A program made the translations under genes and the position numbers. A stretch of DNA of 64,000 nt. It comes from Streptomyces tuirus. GTDB taxonomy: Bacteria; Actinomycetota; Actinomycetes; Streptomycetales; Streptomycetaceae. The stretch's first letter is position 1; each line of letters begins with the position of its first letter. Below are positions 46,969 to 55,613 of this stretch, piece after piece. Where the stretch lies: the NCBI GenBank assembly GCA_018195615.1, contig JAGTPG010000001.1, positions 434,001-498,000 on the forward strand, read 5' to 3'. Below the pieces are notes generated by a model. It was not told the DNA's origin. It searched no databases and worked only from the letters and a program-made list of their open reading frames with translations.

Positions 46969-47598
46969 TCACATGTGGGCGCCATACCCCGTCGTGGGGG
47001 CGGGCGTGTGGGCGATGAGGTGGCGCACGAGGGTCAGCAGGGTCTGGACCCCGGAACTGGAGATCCGGGCGTCGCAGCACACCACCGGGATGTCCTCGGT
47101 CAGATCGAGGGCGGCGCGCACCTCCTCCGGGTCGTAGCGGTGGGCGCCGTCGAACTCGTTGACGGCGACGATGAAGCCGAGGCCGCGCTGCTCGAAGAAG
47201 TCGACGGCCGCGAAACACTCCTGCAGCCGACGGGTGTCGGCGAGGATGACCGCCCCGAGCGCCCCCTCGCACAACTCGTCCCACATGAACCAGAACCGCT
47301 CCTGACCGGGAGTGCCGAACAGGTACAGCACATGCTCCGGGTCGAGCGTGATGCGGCCGAAGTCCATGGCCACCGTCGTCTCGACCTTGTTCTCGATGCC
47401 GTCGAGGTTGTCGGTCGCGGCGCTGACCGTGGTGAGCAGCTCCTCCGTGCTGAGCGGCGCGATCTCGCTGACCGCGCCGACGAAGGTCGTCTTGCCCACG
47501 CCGAACCCACCCGCCACCAGGATCTTCAGGGCGGTGGGGAACGGGTCGGAGCCGTGGCCGGGTCCGTCGGCGTAGTCAGAGCTGTCGTCGTAGTCCAT
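46969..47598 (-). CDS. cvnD: conservon GTPase CvnD
   Basis: 209 aa Ras-like small GTPase of the MglA/Cvn type. P-loop GGFGVGKTT at 30-38, switch II region LFGTPGQERFWFMWDEL and the guanine-specifying segment VAVNEFDG. An acidic N-terminus of about 18 residues precedes the fold. In the characterised Streptomyces conservon Cvn9 the four proteins form a membrane-linked complex resembling a eukaryotic G-protein system. Start overlaps the cvnC end by 23 bases. Confidence 0.93.
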   Translation of the reverse strand: MDYDDSSDYADGPGHGSDPFPTALKILVAGGFGVGKTTFVGAVSEIAPLSTEELLTTVSAATDNLDGIENKVETTVAMDFGRITLDPEHVLYLFGTPGQERFWFMWDELCEGALGAVILADTRRLQECFAAVDFFEQRGLGFIVAVNEFDGAHRYDPEEVRAALDLTEDIPVVCCDARISSSGVQTLLTLVRHLIAHTPAPTTGYGAHM

Positions 47599-47953
47599 CG
47601 AGCACTGCCTCCAGAAGGGCCCGGTCCGTCGGGTTGTGGTGGAACGCGGGGGGCTTGGTGGTCAGCGCCCCGCAGTCGACGAGGTCCGCCAGCAGCACCT
47701 TGGTGACGGCCACCGGCAGTTTCAGATGGGCGGCGACCTCCGCGACGGCGACGGGCACACTGCACCGCTCGAGTGCCTGCGCGTGCTCGGGTCCGAGGTA
47801 GCCGAGGGGGGTCGCCCCGGTGGCCATCACCTGCGACATCAGGTCGAGCGCGACGGTCGGACGGGTACGGCCGTTGCTGACCGTGAACGGGCGCACCAGC
47901 CGCCCGGCCGCGTCGTCGAGCCAGGGCCCGTCGCCGGCCGCCGCCACGCTCAA
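47576..47953 (-). CDS. cvnC: conservon protein CvnC (DUF742)
   Basis: 125 aa. Winged-helix-like DUF742 domain: VRPFTVSNGRTRPTVALDLM at the N-terminus, then CSVPVAVAEVAAHLKLPVAV and LADLVDCGALTTKPP. Expected to bridge CvnB and CvnD. Its ATG overlaps the cvnB stop by four bases and its 3' end overlaps cvnD, as in other conservons. Confidence 0.93.
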   Translation of the reverse strand: MSVAAAGDGPWLDDAAGRLVRPFTVSNGRTRPTVALDLMSQVMATGATPLGYLGPEHAQALERCSVPVAVAEVAAHLKLPVAVTKVLLADLVDCGALTTKPPAFHHNPTDRALLEAVLDGLRRQL

Positions 47954-48384
47954 GGCCTCATCGCCGGGGATTCGACGGACTGCTGGCGCGGGGCGGTCAC
48001 CAGGTACGGGCGGACGCTCTTGACGAGCATCGCCATCTCGTAGCCGAGCACCGCCGCGTCGGCCTCGCGGCCGGCGAGCACGGCCAGGCAGGTGCCGGAG
48101 CCCGCGGTGGTGACGAACAGCAGCGTCGAGTCGAGTTCGACCACGACCTGCCGTACGTCACCGCCGTCGCCGAAGCGGACGCCGGCGCTGCGGCCGAGGG
48201 AGTACAGGCCGGAGGCCAGGGCGGCCATGTGGTCGGCGCTGTCCGGGTCGAGGCCGTGCATGGATTTCACGAGCCCGTCGCAGGACAGGAGCACGGCGGC
48301 GGTCGTGTGCGGTACGCGCTGCACGAGGCCGCTCATCAGCCAGTCGAGATCGGATACCTGGGCGGTCGGCGCATCGCTCGCCAT
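47950..48384 (-). CDS. cvnB: conservon roadblock protein CvnB
   Basis: 144 aa roadblock/LC7 protein. DLDWLMSGLVQRVPHTTAAV, LLSCDGLVKSMHGLD and AALASGLYSLGRSAGVRFG are hallmark segments; the family acts as a GTPase regulator for CvnD. ATG 48384 is fixed by AAGGAGTCGATCC. The frame is open further upstream because of the repeat-coded tail of cvnA and should not be used. Starts 68 bases after the cvnA stop. Confidence 0.93.
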   Translation of the reverse strand: MASDAPTAQVSDLDWLMSGLVQRVPHTTAAVLLSCDGLVKSMHGLDPDSADHMAALASGLYSLGRSAGVRFGDGGDVRQVVVELDSTLLFVTTAGSGTCLAVLAGREADAAVLGYEMAMLVKSVRPYLVTAPRQQSVESPAMRP

Positions 48385-48452
48385 GGTGGATCGACTCCTT
48401 GGGGTACGAAGGTCTGGGGGAGCGCTGGGGGTGGGGGTGGAGACGGGGGTGG

Positions 48453-50558
48453 TCATCCGGCGGGTGCGCTCCCGTCGTGCCGGGTGGGGGTGTGGTCGGG
48501 TCGGGACGAGGTCGGCTCCGTGGAGAACGGCTCGATACGGACCGGCTCCATGGGCATTGGGTCCCTGTGTGTGGAATCCCTGTATGTGGAATCCCTGTGG
48601 GTGGGCTCCCTGTGCGTGGACTCCCTGTGGGCCGGCATCACATGTGCCGACCCCGTGTGCGTCGGGTCCATGGGCAGGGGCTCCCTGTCGTCCGCGTGTG
48701 TCGGGGACTCCATGGCGCCCCACTCCATGTCCCCGGCCTCCATGTGCTGTTGGGCCTCGGCGAGGCTGATGCCGCGCTGGAAGGCCGCCATCAAACCCGG
48801 GTCGTGGCCGACGAGGTGGTCGGAGTCCTGGCGCGGTGTCGGGCCGTCGCGCAGCTGGGGTGCGATGTGCTCCTGGGCGCGGCGGCGGGGCAGTTGGGGC
48901 TTGCCCATGGTGCCGCGCACGGCGCCGTTGCGCGGCGTGGGCGGCGTCGTCGCGTTCTCGGCGAGGACGCGCCGGTCGTCGGGCTTGATACCGGGCCTCG
49001 CCTCGGCCGGGTTGGGACGCTCCCGGCGGGTTCCGCGCACGGGCAGTGGCGCGGGCCGGCCATTCGTCGGGCTTCCGCCCGGGGCGGCCTGCGCTGTCTG
49101 CTGATGGCCCGGCGATGTGCCCGGCGCGCCGAGCGGGACCGACGGCGAGTCGGACGCGGACAGCGGCGCCGGCGCCGACGAGGCTCCGAGTACGGACGCC
49201 GCTCGGAACTCGGGCGCGACCCCGACCTGTCCGTCCGGCCCGTAACCGCTGTCTTGCCCGCCCTGCCCGTCACGCCCAGGCTGCTGCCCCTGCTGCGGCA
49301 CCGGCACGGCCGGTTGGCTCGCGCCGCCCCCGGACCCCTTCGCCTCCGACCCCAGCAGCGCCTGCGGCACGACGAGCACCGCCTGCACTCCGCCGTAGAT
49401 GTTGCTCTGGAGGCGGACGGTGATGCCGTGCCGCCTCGCCAGCTGCGAGACGACGAACAGCCCGATGCGGCCGTCCGCGAGGAGCCGCGCGACGTTCACC
49501 TGGTCGGGATCGGCGAGCAGGGCGTTCATCCGCGTCTGCTCCTCCAGGGGCATGCCGAGGCCGCGGTCCTCGACCTCGACGGCGAGCCCGGAGGTGACGA
49601 GGTTGGCGCGCAGCAGCACCTGGGTGTGCGGGGCGGAGAACACCGTGGCGTTCTCGACGAGTTCGGCCAGCAGGTGGATGACGTCGGCCACGGCGTGTCC
49701 GCGCAGGGTGCCGTCGATCGGAGGCACCAGCTTGACCCTCGAGTACTGCTCGACCTCGGCGATGGCCGAGCGCAGCACCTCCGTCATGGAGACCGGGTTG
49801 CTCCACTGGCGCCGGGAGGCGGCCCCGCCGAGCACCGCGAGGTTCTCGGCGTGGCGGCGGATGCGGGTGGCGAGGTGGTCGACGTGGAAGAGCCCTTTGA
49901 GCAGCTCGGGGTCCTCCATCTCGTTCTCGAGCTCGTCGAGGATGGAGATCTCGCGGTGCACCAGTGACTGCAGGCGCCGGGCGAGGTTCACGAAGACGTC
50001 GAGCTTCTGCTCGCTGCCCGCCTGGCTGGAGAGCTGCGAGGCCTGGACGACAGCGGTGACGGCACCGTCGTGCGCACGGGCCAGGTCGGCGGCGAGGAGT
50101 TCGAAGTCGTCGGAGTCCTCGGCGGTGCCGCCGCGCGGGCCGTGGGGGCTGTGCTGCGGCGGTCCGTCACCGCGGCGCAGCGTCTCGACCAGGGTGCGCA
50201 GATCGGCCTCGCGCCGCGCGGTGGTGCGGCGCAGGACGCCGATGCGGTCGTGCAGGGACCGGGCGGCACGGTTGGCGGCCACCGCAGCGACGACGATGCC
50301 GACCAGGGTCACCGAGACCGCCCCGGCGAGCACGGCCCACAGCGTGAGGCCCGGCCGTGCTCCGGTGGACCGGACGGCGAAGAGGACGGCCGCACAGCCG
50401 CTGAGGGCGACGGCGACGGGTGGCAGCACGGCGATCCGCAGCAGTTGGGGCCGTATGTGGGTCTCGGGCAGCGCGGGTGCGGTGCGGGCGGCCGGGCGCC
50501 CGTGCCGCCCGCCCTCACGGCGGTCTGCGCGTGCGGCCGGGGCGCGGAGGTGAGACAT
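48453..50558 (-). CDS. cvnA: conservon sensor kinase-like protein CvnA with repeat-coded tail
   Basis: 701 aa from ATG 50558. Two membrane segments (about 42-62 and 71-94), a coiled-coil (ANRAARSLHDRIGVLRRT onward), a dimerisation helix region and an HATPase_c domain with ELVENATVFSAPHTQV and VEDRGLGMPLEEQ. The last 300 residues are low-complexity Pro/Ala/Gly/Gln, then a conserved helix (GISLAEAQQHMEAGD) and a tail of THREPTHRDSTYRDSTHRDP-type repeats. CvnA proteins are nitrate/sulfonate-type kinases whose own autophosphorylation is unproven in most cases. Confidence 0.92.
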   Translation of the reverse strand: MSHLRAPAARADRREGGRHGRPAARTAPALPETHIRPQLLRIAVLPPVAVALSGCAAVLFAVRSTGARPGLTLWAVLAGAVSVTLVGIVVAAVAANRAARSLHDRIGVLRRTTARREADLRTLVETLRRGDGPPQHSPHGPRGGTAEDSDDFELLAADLARAHDGAVTAVVQASQLSSQAGSEQKLDVFVNLARRLQSLVHREISILDELENEMEDPELLKGLFHVDHLATRIRRHAENLAVLGGAASRRQWSNPVSMTEVLRSAIAEVEQYSRVKLVPPIDGTLRGHAVADVIHLLAELVENATVFSAPHTQVLLRANLVTSGLAVEVEDRGLGMPLEEQTRMNALLADPDQVNVARLLADGRIGLFVVSQLARRHGITVRLQSNIYGGVQAVLVVPQALLGSEAKGSGGGASQPAVPVPQQGQQPGRDGQGGQDSGYGPDGQVGVAPEFRAASVLGASSAPAPLSASDSPSVPLGAPGTSPGHQQTAQAAPGGSPTNGRPAPLPVRGTRRERPNPAEARPGIKPDDRRVLAENATTPPTPRNGAVRGTMGKPQLPRRRAQEHIAPQLRDGPTPRQDSDHLVGHDPGLMAAFQRGISLAEAQQHMEAGDMEWGAMESPTHADDREPLPMDPTHTGSAHVMPAHRESTHREPTHRDSTYRDSTHRDPMPMEPVRIEPFSTEPTSSRPDHTPTRHDGSAPAG
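48559..48633. repeat. 15-bp tandem repeats in the cvnA 3' end
   Basis: Five units related to GAATCCCTGTATGTG at 48559, 48574, 48589, 48604 and 48619; read on the minus strand they encode the five-residue HR(E/D)(S/P)T units of the CvnA tail. The unit keeps the frame, so copy-number change would lengthen or shorten the tail without breaking it. Confidence 0.85.
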
Positions 50559-50942
50559 CGGTGTCCTCGTACTGGTCCGTCGGGCCTGGGTGCCAGGGGG
50601 GCTTGCGGGAGCACGACCGGGCTCACGTGGTCGCTTCCGGTCCGCTGCGGTGCCCGGCCCGGCGTCGGCCGTACCTGGGCAGCGGGGCTCCCCCTCGCGT
50701 CGACTCCCTGGTCCGCCTTGCGCCTGCACGTGCCGGTCCCCACTCCCTGGTCCGCCTGTTTCCCGACGGCCACTGACAGTAGTCGCCAGCGCATCATGTG
50801 CGGTGGGCAGTTGACAAACTCATACGGCAAGCATCCTGCTCTGGTATGAGCTCTCGCACGACAGACCGATAACCCCCTCACGCGTTCCGTCGCAAACGAA
50901 AACTGTTCGATCCGACCTGGTCAGAAGCGTTCACACACAGAC
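50559..50942. other. cvnA upstream region
   Basis: No gene supported over nearly 400 bases. It must contain the conservon promoter, but no good minus-strand -35/-10 pair was found. A plus-strand TTGACA at 50811-50816 has no matching -10 or gene behind it. CTCATAC (50819-50825) and GTATGAG (50844-50850) form a short inverted repeat. Confidence 0.4.
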
Positions 50943-50981
50943 GGCGAGGGCCGGGGAGCCTCTCGCTCCCCGGCCCTCGCC
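50943..50981 (-). terminator. strong hairpin after the metallo-hydrolase gene
   Basis: A perfect 17-bp stem (GGCGAGGGCCGGGGAGC against its complement at 50965-50981) with a CTCTC loop, 24 bases past the stop of the gene at 51005. Confidence 0.9.
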
Positions 50982-51004
50982 GCCGCTCCGCCGTCCACCC
51001 CGGG

Positions 51005-52270
51005 TCAGCCCGCCGGGAGCGTCTTCGGGTCCTCGACGCCCTTCTCTGCCTCTCGCCCTTCGTCACTCACCGTGTCATCCTGGGCCATGGCTGCCGCGTC
51101 GGAAACGGTCTTGATCGTGGCGTCGGCGAGGGCTTCGCCGGCCGGAAAGCCACCCGCCGGGGCGAGCGCCACCCCACGCCACCACGGCTCGGACGGGACG
51201 GTCTCGGCCGTGGGCTCGAAGGGCTCGCCGGGGTGGGGCAAGGCGATCCGGGCGCCCACCGCACCCGCGGCGCTGATCGTCCCCTCACCCGGTTCCGCCC
51301 AAGGGTGCGTCGCCAGGTTGAAGGTGGCCCAGTGGATCGGCAGCATCGGGCCGTGCTCCGGCCCGCCCTGGAGGTCGAGGTGAGCGCGCATGCCCTCGTC
51401 GGGAGTCATGTGGATGTCGGGCCAGAAGTCGGAGTACGCGCCGATCTGGATCATCGTGGCGTCGAACGGTCCGTGCTCGGCGCCGATCTCCTTGAAACCC
51501 TCGAAGTAGCCGGTGTCGCCGCTGTGGTAGATCCGGTGCCGGTCACCGGCGACGACCCAGGAGGCCCACAGGGTGTGCTGGGTGTTGCGCAGCCCCCGGC
51601 CGCAGAAGTGCCGGGCGGGAGTGGCGGTCAGGGTGAGGCCGCCGACCTTCGTGGTCTCGTGCCAGTCCAGTTCGCGCAGCCGGCTCTCGGCCACGCCCCA
51701 GTGCTCCAGGTGCGCCCCGACGCCGAGCGGCACGGCGAACAGCGTGTCCGTGCCGGCCAGGGCCTTGATGGTGGGCATGTCCAGGTGGTCGTAGTGGTCG
51801 TGCGAGATGACCACGACGTCGACCGGGCCGAGCGCGGCCAGCGGCAGGGGCACCGGGTGCAGCCGCTTGGGGCCCGCGAAGGAGAACGGGGAGCAGCGCT
51901 CGCCCCACACCGGGTCGAACAGGACACGGGCGCCGTCGATCTCGGCGAGCACGCTGGAGTGCCCCATCCAGGTCAGCCGCAGCCCCGTGGCCGGGGGCCG
52001 GGCGATGTCGGCGAGCGTGGTGGCGTGCACCGGCACCGTGCCCTTGGGGCTGCGCCGGGGGCGGGTCTCCTTGTCGAAGAAGACCTTCGCGAAGTCCAGG
52101 GTGGAACCCGAGGGCCGGGTGCGCGCGGGGCCGCCGGGGTTCTGGAAGACCCCGTCCTTGAAATGGGGCGATCTGCGGATGCGCGCCATGCGCTCACCGC
52201 GCGGGTCCGCGCCGAACGCCCCGGGCCGCAGCGCACGGAGCCCGGAGCTCAGGGAACGGAAACCGGCCAC
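51005..52270 (-). CDS. MBL-fold metallo-hydrolase (UlaG / NAPE-PLD-like)
   Basis: 421 aa. Metallo-beta-lactamase motifs: HDHYDH at 157-162, His221 (ARHFCGRG), Asp252 (YHSGDTGYF) and His313 (LPIHWATF), consistent with two metals. The MGHSSVLAEIDGARVLFDPVW segment is typical of the NAPE-PLD/UlaG branch, acting on phosphodiesters or lactones. No signal peptide. An acidic C-terminal tail of about 30 residues is not part of the fold. GTG 52270 is preceded by GGAGGTACC. It is transcribed away from the amino-acid dehydrogenase gene. Confidence 0.88.
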   Translation of the reverse strand: MAGFRSLSSGLRALRPGAFGADPRGERMARIRRSPHFKDGVFQNPGGPARTRPSGSTLDFAKVFFDKETRPRRSPKGTVPVHATTLADIARPPATGLRLTWMGHSSVLAEIDGARVLFDPVWGERCSPFSFAGPKRLHPVPLPLAALGPVDVVVISHDHYDHLDMPTIKALAGTDTLFAVPLGVGAHLEHWGVAESRLRELDWHETTKVGGLTLTATPARHFCGRGLRNTQHTLWASWVVAGDRHRIYHSGDTGYFEGFKEIGAEHGPFDATMIQIGAYSDFWPDIHMTPDEGMRAHLDLQGGPEHGPMLPIHWATFNLATHPWAEPGEGTISAAGAVGARIALPHPGEPFEPTAETVPSEPWWRGVALAPAGGFPAGEALADATIKTVSDAAAMAQDDTVSDEGREAEKGVEDPKTLPAG

Positions 52271-52356
52271 GGTACCTCCAGGTGGAGTCGGTCAGGCTTT
52301 CCATTATGGTCGGCCCCTCCGACAACACTGGGGCACAGGTGTTCCGCCTAGGGTCA

Positions 52357-52376
52357 TACTGACCGGTGATTCAGTA
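52357..52376. promoter_or_regulatory. inverted repeat upstream of the Glu/Leu dehydrogenase, TetR operator candidate
   Basis: TACTGA (52357-52362) and TCAGTA (52371-52376) flank CCGGTGAT. CATACT at 52355-52360 could be the -10. The TetR gene downstream of the dehydrogenase is the likely binder. Confidence 0.6.
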
Positions 52377-52395
52377 ACCCGGCGAAGGAGCCCGC

Positions 52396-53574
52396 ATGGC
52401 CGCACCCCTGCTGTCCCTCACCTGGACCGACCACATCACCGGTCACCAGGGCTTTCTCGTCGTCGACCGGCTGGTGCGCGGCGTCGCCAGCGGCGGGCTG
52501 CGGATGCGGGCGGGCTGCACGCTGGAGGAGGTCACCGGCCTGGCTCGTGGCATGACCATGAAGGAGGTGCTGCACTACGACCCGGACAGCCGCTACGTGC
52601 CGCTCGGCGGCGCCAAGGGCGGCATCGACTGTGATCCGCGGGACCCCGAGGCGTACCCGCTGCTGGTGCGTTACCTGCGGGCCGTGCGTCCCTATGTCGA
52701 GAGCATGTGGACGACCGGCGAGGACCTCGGCCTCACCCAGGATCTGGTGGACCGGGCCGCGACCGAGGCGGGGCTGGTCTCCTCCATCCAGGCCGTGTAT
52801 CCGCTGCTGGACGACGAGGCCGAGGCGCGGCGGCGGCTCGCGGACGCGTTCGCGGTCGAGGTGGACGGCATCGGGCTGGACGAGCTGGCCGGCGGCTGCG
52901 GTGTGGCCGAGGCGGCCCTCACGGCCCTGGACCGGGCGGGTGTGCCGTACACGAACACCAGGGTCGCCCTGCAGGGGCTGGGCACCATGGGTGGAGCCAC
53001 CGCACGCTTCCTCACCCGCGCGGGGCTCACGGTCGTGGCCGTCGCCGACATCAAGGGCACGATCGCCAACCCGGCGGGCCTCGACGTCGAGACGCTGCTC
53101 GCCGCGCGGGACGCCCACGGCACCGTGGACCGCTCCGCGCTCAGCCCCGCCGACCGTGAACTTCCGGGCGAGGCCTGGCTGTCGGCTGACGCGGACGTCC
53201 TGATACCGGCGGCCGTCTCGTACGCGATCGACACCGGCAACCAGGAACGGATCACCGCCCGCTGGATCGTCGAGGCGGCCAACATGCCCGTTCGGCCGGA
53301 GGCGGAGCTGCTGCTGGCCGAGCGCGGGGTGACCGTGCTCCCGGACGTCGTGGTCAACTCCGGGACCAACGCCTGGTGGTGGTGGACGCTGTTCGGTGAC
53401 ATCGGCGCCGACGCGGAGGAAGCGTTCGCGCACACGCGCCGCTCGATGCGGGTTCTGGTGGAGCGGATGCTGGCCCGCGCGCAGGCCGACGGGACGACAC
53501 CGCGGGCCGCCGCCCACGCGATGGTCGCGGACCGGCTGCCGGAGATGGCGAACCGGTTCGGCTGGTACCGCTGA
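52396..53574 (+). CDS. Glu/Leu/Phe/Val dehydrogenase family protein
   Basis: 392 aa. NAD(P)-dependent oxidative deamination of an amino acid, probably branched-chain or glutamate. Lys56 (GMTMKEVLH) and Lys74 (VPLGGAKGGID) are the substrate and catalytic lysines; the Rossmann motif is LQGLGTMGGATARFL; DVLIPAAVSYAID and VEAANMPVRPEAE follow the family pattern, with VVVNSGTNAWWWW near the end. GGCGAAGGAGCC precedes the ATG. Followed by a TetR gene on the same strand. Confidence 0.9.
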   Translation: MAAPLLSLTWTDHITGHQGFLVVDRLVRGVASGGLRMRAGCTLEEVTGLARGMTMKEVLHYDPDSRYVPLGGAKGGIDCDPRDPEAYPLLVRYLRAVRPYVESMWTTGEDLGLTQDLVDRAATEAGLVSSIQAVYPLLDDEAEARRRLADAFAVEVDGIGLDELAGGCGVAEAALTALDRAGVPYTNTRVALQGLGTMGGATARFLTRAGLTVVAVADIKGTIANPAGLDVETLLAARDAHGTVDRSALSPADRELPGEAWLSADADVLIPAAVSYAIDTGNQERITARWIVEAANMPVRPEAELLLAERGVTVLPDVVVNSGTNAWWWWTLFGDIGADAEEAFAHTRRSMRVLVERMLARAQADGTTPRAAAHAMVADRLPEMANRFGWYR

Positions 53575-53647
53575 AGCGCCGCGGGCGGTACGGGACCGGC
53601 CGGATCGGCCCGTCGGGGTGCGGCGTGCGCGTGTGTAGGGTGATCGC

Positions 53648-54256
53648 GTGGCGAGAGTCCGGTTGAGCGTGGCGGAACGGCGTGGGGAGCTACTGCGGGC
53701 GGCCGTCGAACAGATCGAGGCCCGGGGTGTGGCGGCGGTCAGAATCGCCGACGTGGCTTCGGCGCTCGGGGTGAGCAACGCGCTGGTCCTCTATCACTTC
53801 TCGACGAAGGAGCAGCTGGTCGCCGCCGCGTTCCGGCACGCGGCCGAGGACGACCTCGCGCATCTGCGCAAGCTGCTCGGCCGCCGTACGACGGCGCTGC
53901 GCCGGCTGCAGACGGCCGTACGGTGGTACGCCCCGACAGGCCAGGCCAAGGGCTGGCGCCTGTGGATCGAGGGCTGGGCGGCGGCGCTGCGCGAGCCCGC
54001 GCTGCGGGAGGTCACCCAGGACCTCGACAGGCAGTGGAAGGCGGCCATCGCCGAGGTCATCGCGGAGGGCGTGGCAGCGGGCGAGTTCCACTGCCCCGAC
54101 CCACACGGCACGGCCCTGCGCCTCACCGCGCTGCTCGACGGTCTGGCCGTGCAGCTGACGTCCTACGAGGGTGCGGTGACGCGGGCCCGGGCCCAGGAGT
54201 GGGTGGAGGAGGCTCTGGCTCGCGAACTGGGCTTGACCTCTCCCACGTTGGCATAG
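53648..54256 (+). CDS. TetR/AcrR-family regulator
   Basis: 202 aa from GTG 53648. HTH at about 24-60 (VRIADVASALGVSNALVLYH, then FSTKEQLVAAAF); the C-terminal ligand domain resembles the BetI-like group (WIEGWAAALREPALREV). It lies 73 bases after the dehydrogenase and probably controls it through the TACTGA-N8-TCAGTA site. The effector could be the amino or keto acid of that enzyme; this is inferred. Confidence 0.88.
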   Translation: MARVRLSVAERRGELLRAAVEQIEARGVAAVRIADVASALGVSNALVLYHFSTKEQLVAAAFRHAAEDDLAHLRKLLGRRTTALRRLQTAVRWYAPTGQAKGWRLWIEGWAAALREPALREVTQDLDRQWKAAIAEVIAEGVAAGEFHCPDPHGTALRLTALLDGLAVQLTSYEGAVTRARAQEWVEEALARELGLTSPTLA

Positions 54257-54324
54257 GCCACCCGGCGGTGTTGCCGGGGCCGGGTGGGTCCGCAGCCCGG
54301 CGGTGCGGGGTGCCGCTGCGCCCA

Positions 54325-54406
54325 CCCTCCCCCAAGCTCTCGACTCCTCCCCAAGTTCTCGGCTTCGCTCGAACAGGGGGACCCCCATGAGCAGGGGGGA
54401 CCCCCA
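54325..54406. repeat. REP-like palindromic repeat of the Streptomyces intergenic type
   Basis: Two partial copies of a CCCCAAG(C/T)TCTCG module, then GGCTTCGCTCGAACAGGGGGA and a duplicated GCAGGGGGGACCCCCAT end. TCCCC-GTTC can pair with GAAC-GGGGGA around GCTTCG. I recognise this as a dispersed intergenic element seen in many streptomycete genomes; the doubled end is local. Confidence 0.65.
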
Positions 54407-54487
54407 TCGCCCCAGCGGCACGACTGCCCGCAGCGGCGGCCGGCAGCAGCTAAGCCGAGATGCGCCCGCACCCGCCGTCGCACGGAA

Positions 54488-54599
54488 GGGGCCGTGTCGG
54501 GGGGTGTCCGCCCGCAGCGGTTGGCGCGTCAACGGACAGTCAGTCGGCGTCCGACCCCATCGCGCCGTTCCGAGGACGGACACCCCCCGGCGCGGCCCC
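54488..54599. other. long-stem structured intergenic element
   Basis: GGGGGGTGTCCG (54499-54510) pairs perfectly with CGGACACCCCCC (54577-54588). The stem continues outward through GGGGCCGTGTC against GGCGCGGCCCC with only two G-U pairs, about 23 bp in all. Inside the 66-base loop GGCGCG and CGCGCC can form another stem. No reading frame here is credible. It lies between the TetR gene (plus) and the SGNH gene (minus, 85 bases away), in a gene-free interval of about 430 bases. Confidence 0.55.
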
Positions 54600-54683
54600 G
54601 ACCCACCACCCGGCGTCACGCGCTACGCGCACCCCCACCCACACCGCACAGGCCGCCGCAGGCACCCGCACCCGCCCACACCG

Positions 54684-55501
54684 TCACGCCACCGAGGCGA
54701 TCCGCATCCTGATGTCGTCCGGCGACAGCGCCCCCTTGGCCGTCACATGGTCCCCCGACGACTCCCCGCGCAGCCGCCGCCCGATCCACGGCACGAGAAA
54801 CTCCCGCGCCCAGTGGACGTCGTCCCGCCGGATGTCGAGGGTGCCGCGCTGCGGCAGTGGGGCCAGGCCTGCTCGGGGTCGGCCGGTACGTCGAGGCCGA
54901 GTACCTGTCCCGCACGGAGCGCCACCCGTGTGTGCCCCTCCGGCGACAGGTGCAGCCGGTCGGCGTCCCAGGCCCGGCGGTCCTGGACACTGCGCAGGGA
55001 CCACAGGTCGAGCACCGGGCAGCCGTACCGGTCGGCAATGGCCCGGACATGCCCGTTGTAGGTGGCGATCTTGCCCCGCAGATGCTTGAGCACGGGCATG
55101 CCCCGGGTGTCGAACCCGGTCGTCACCATCACCGTGCCGGACACGGCGGTGAGCTGTGCGACCGCCCGCTCGAAGCGCTCGGCCACCTCGTCCGGATCGG
55201 TGCCGGGCCGGAGGATGTCGTTGCCGCCGGCGCAGAACGAGACGAGGTCTGGGGCCATGTCGACGGCCCGCGGAACCTGGTCCGCCACGATCTGGTCGAG
55301 AAGCTTTCCGCGCACGGCGAGGTTGGTGTACTGGAAGTCGCCTTCGGGCCGGCGGTCGGCGAGCAGGACGGCGAACCGGTCGGCCCAGCCGACGAACGCC
55401 CCGTCGGGGCCGGGATCACCGACGCCCTCGGTGAAGCTGTCCCCCACCGCCACGTACGACCCGATCACTGCTCTGCTGTCACTCTTCGAATCGTCTGCCA
55501 C
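54684..55501 (-). CDS. SGNH/GDSL-family hydrolase, frameshifted
   Basis: About 272 aa after repair. Block I VAVGDSFTEGVGD with nucleophile Ser22, block III CAGGNDILRPG, block V DRLHLSPEGH with the Asp/His pair. Esterase or lipase-type enzyme without a signal peptide, so cytoplasmic. The frame is lost at GGGG 54859-54862 (plus-strand view); one base gives the family-typical end PLPQRGTLDIRRDDVHWARE and PWIGRRLRGESSGD. Start GTG 55501. Confidence 0.87.
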
Positions 55502-55613
55502 AGCAGCTCATGATTCACCCTCGAATGTGACCTACGCGACCGTAGGAAGGGGTTGACGGGCGGTGACATAAGCCACTCCCAAAGGGTTCGCCAATTCCGG
55601 AATAGGCCGCTTC

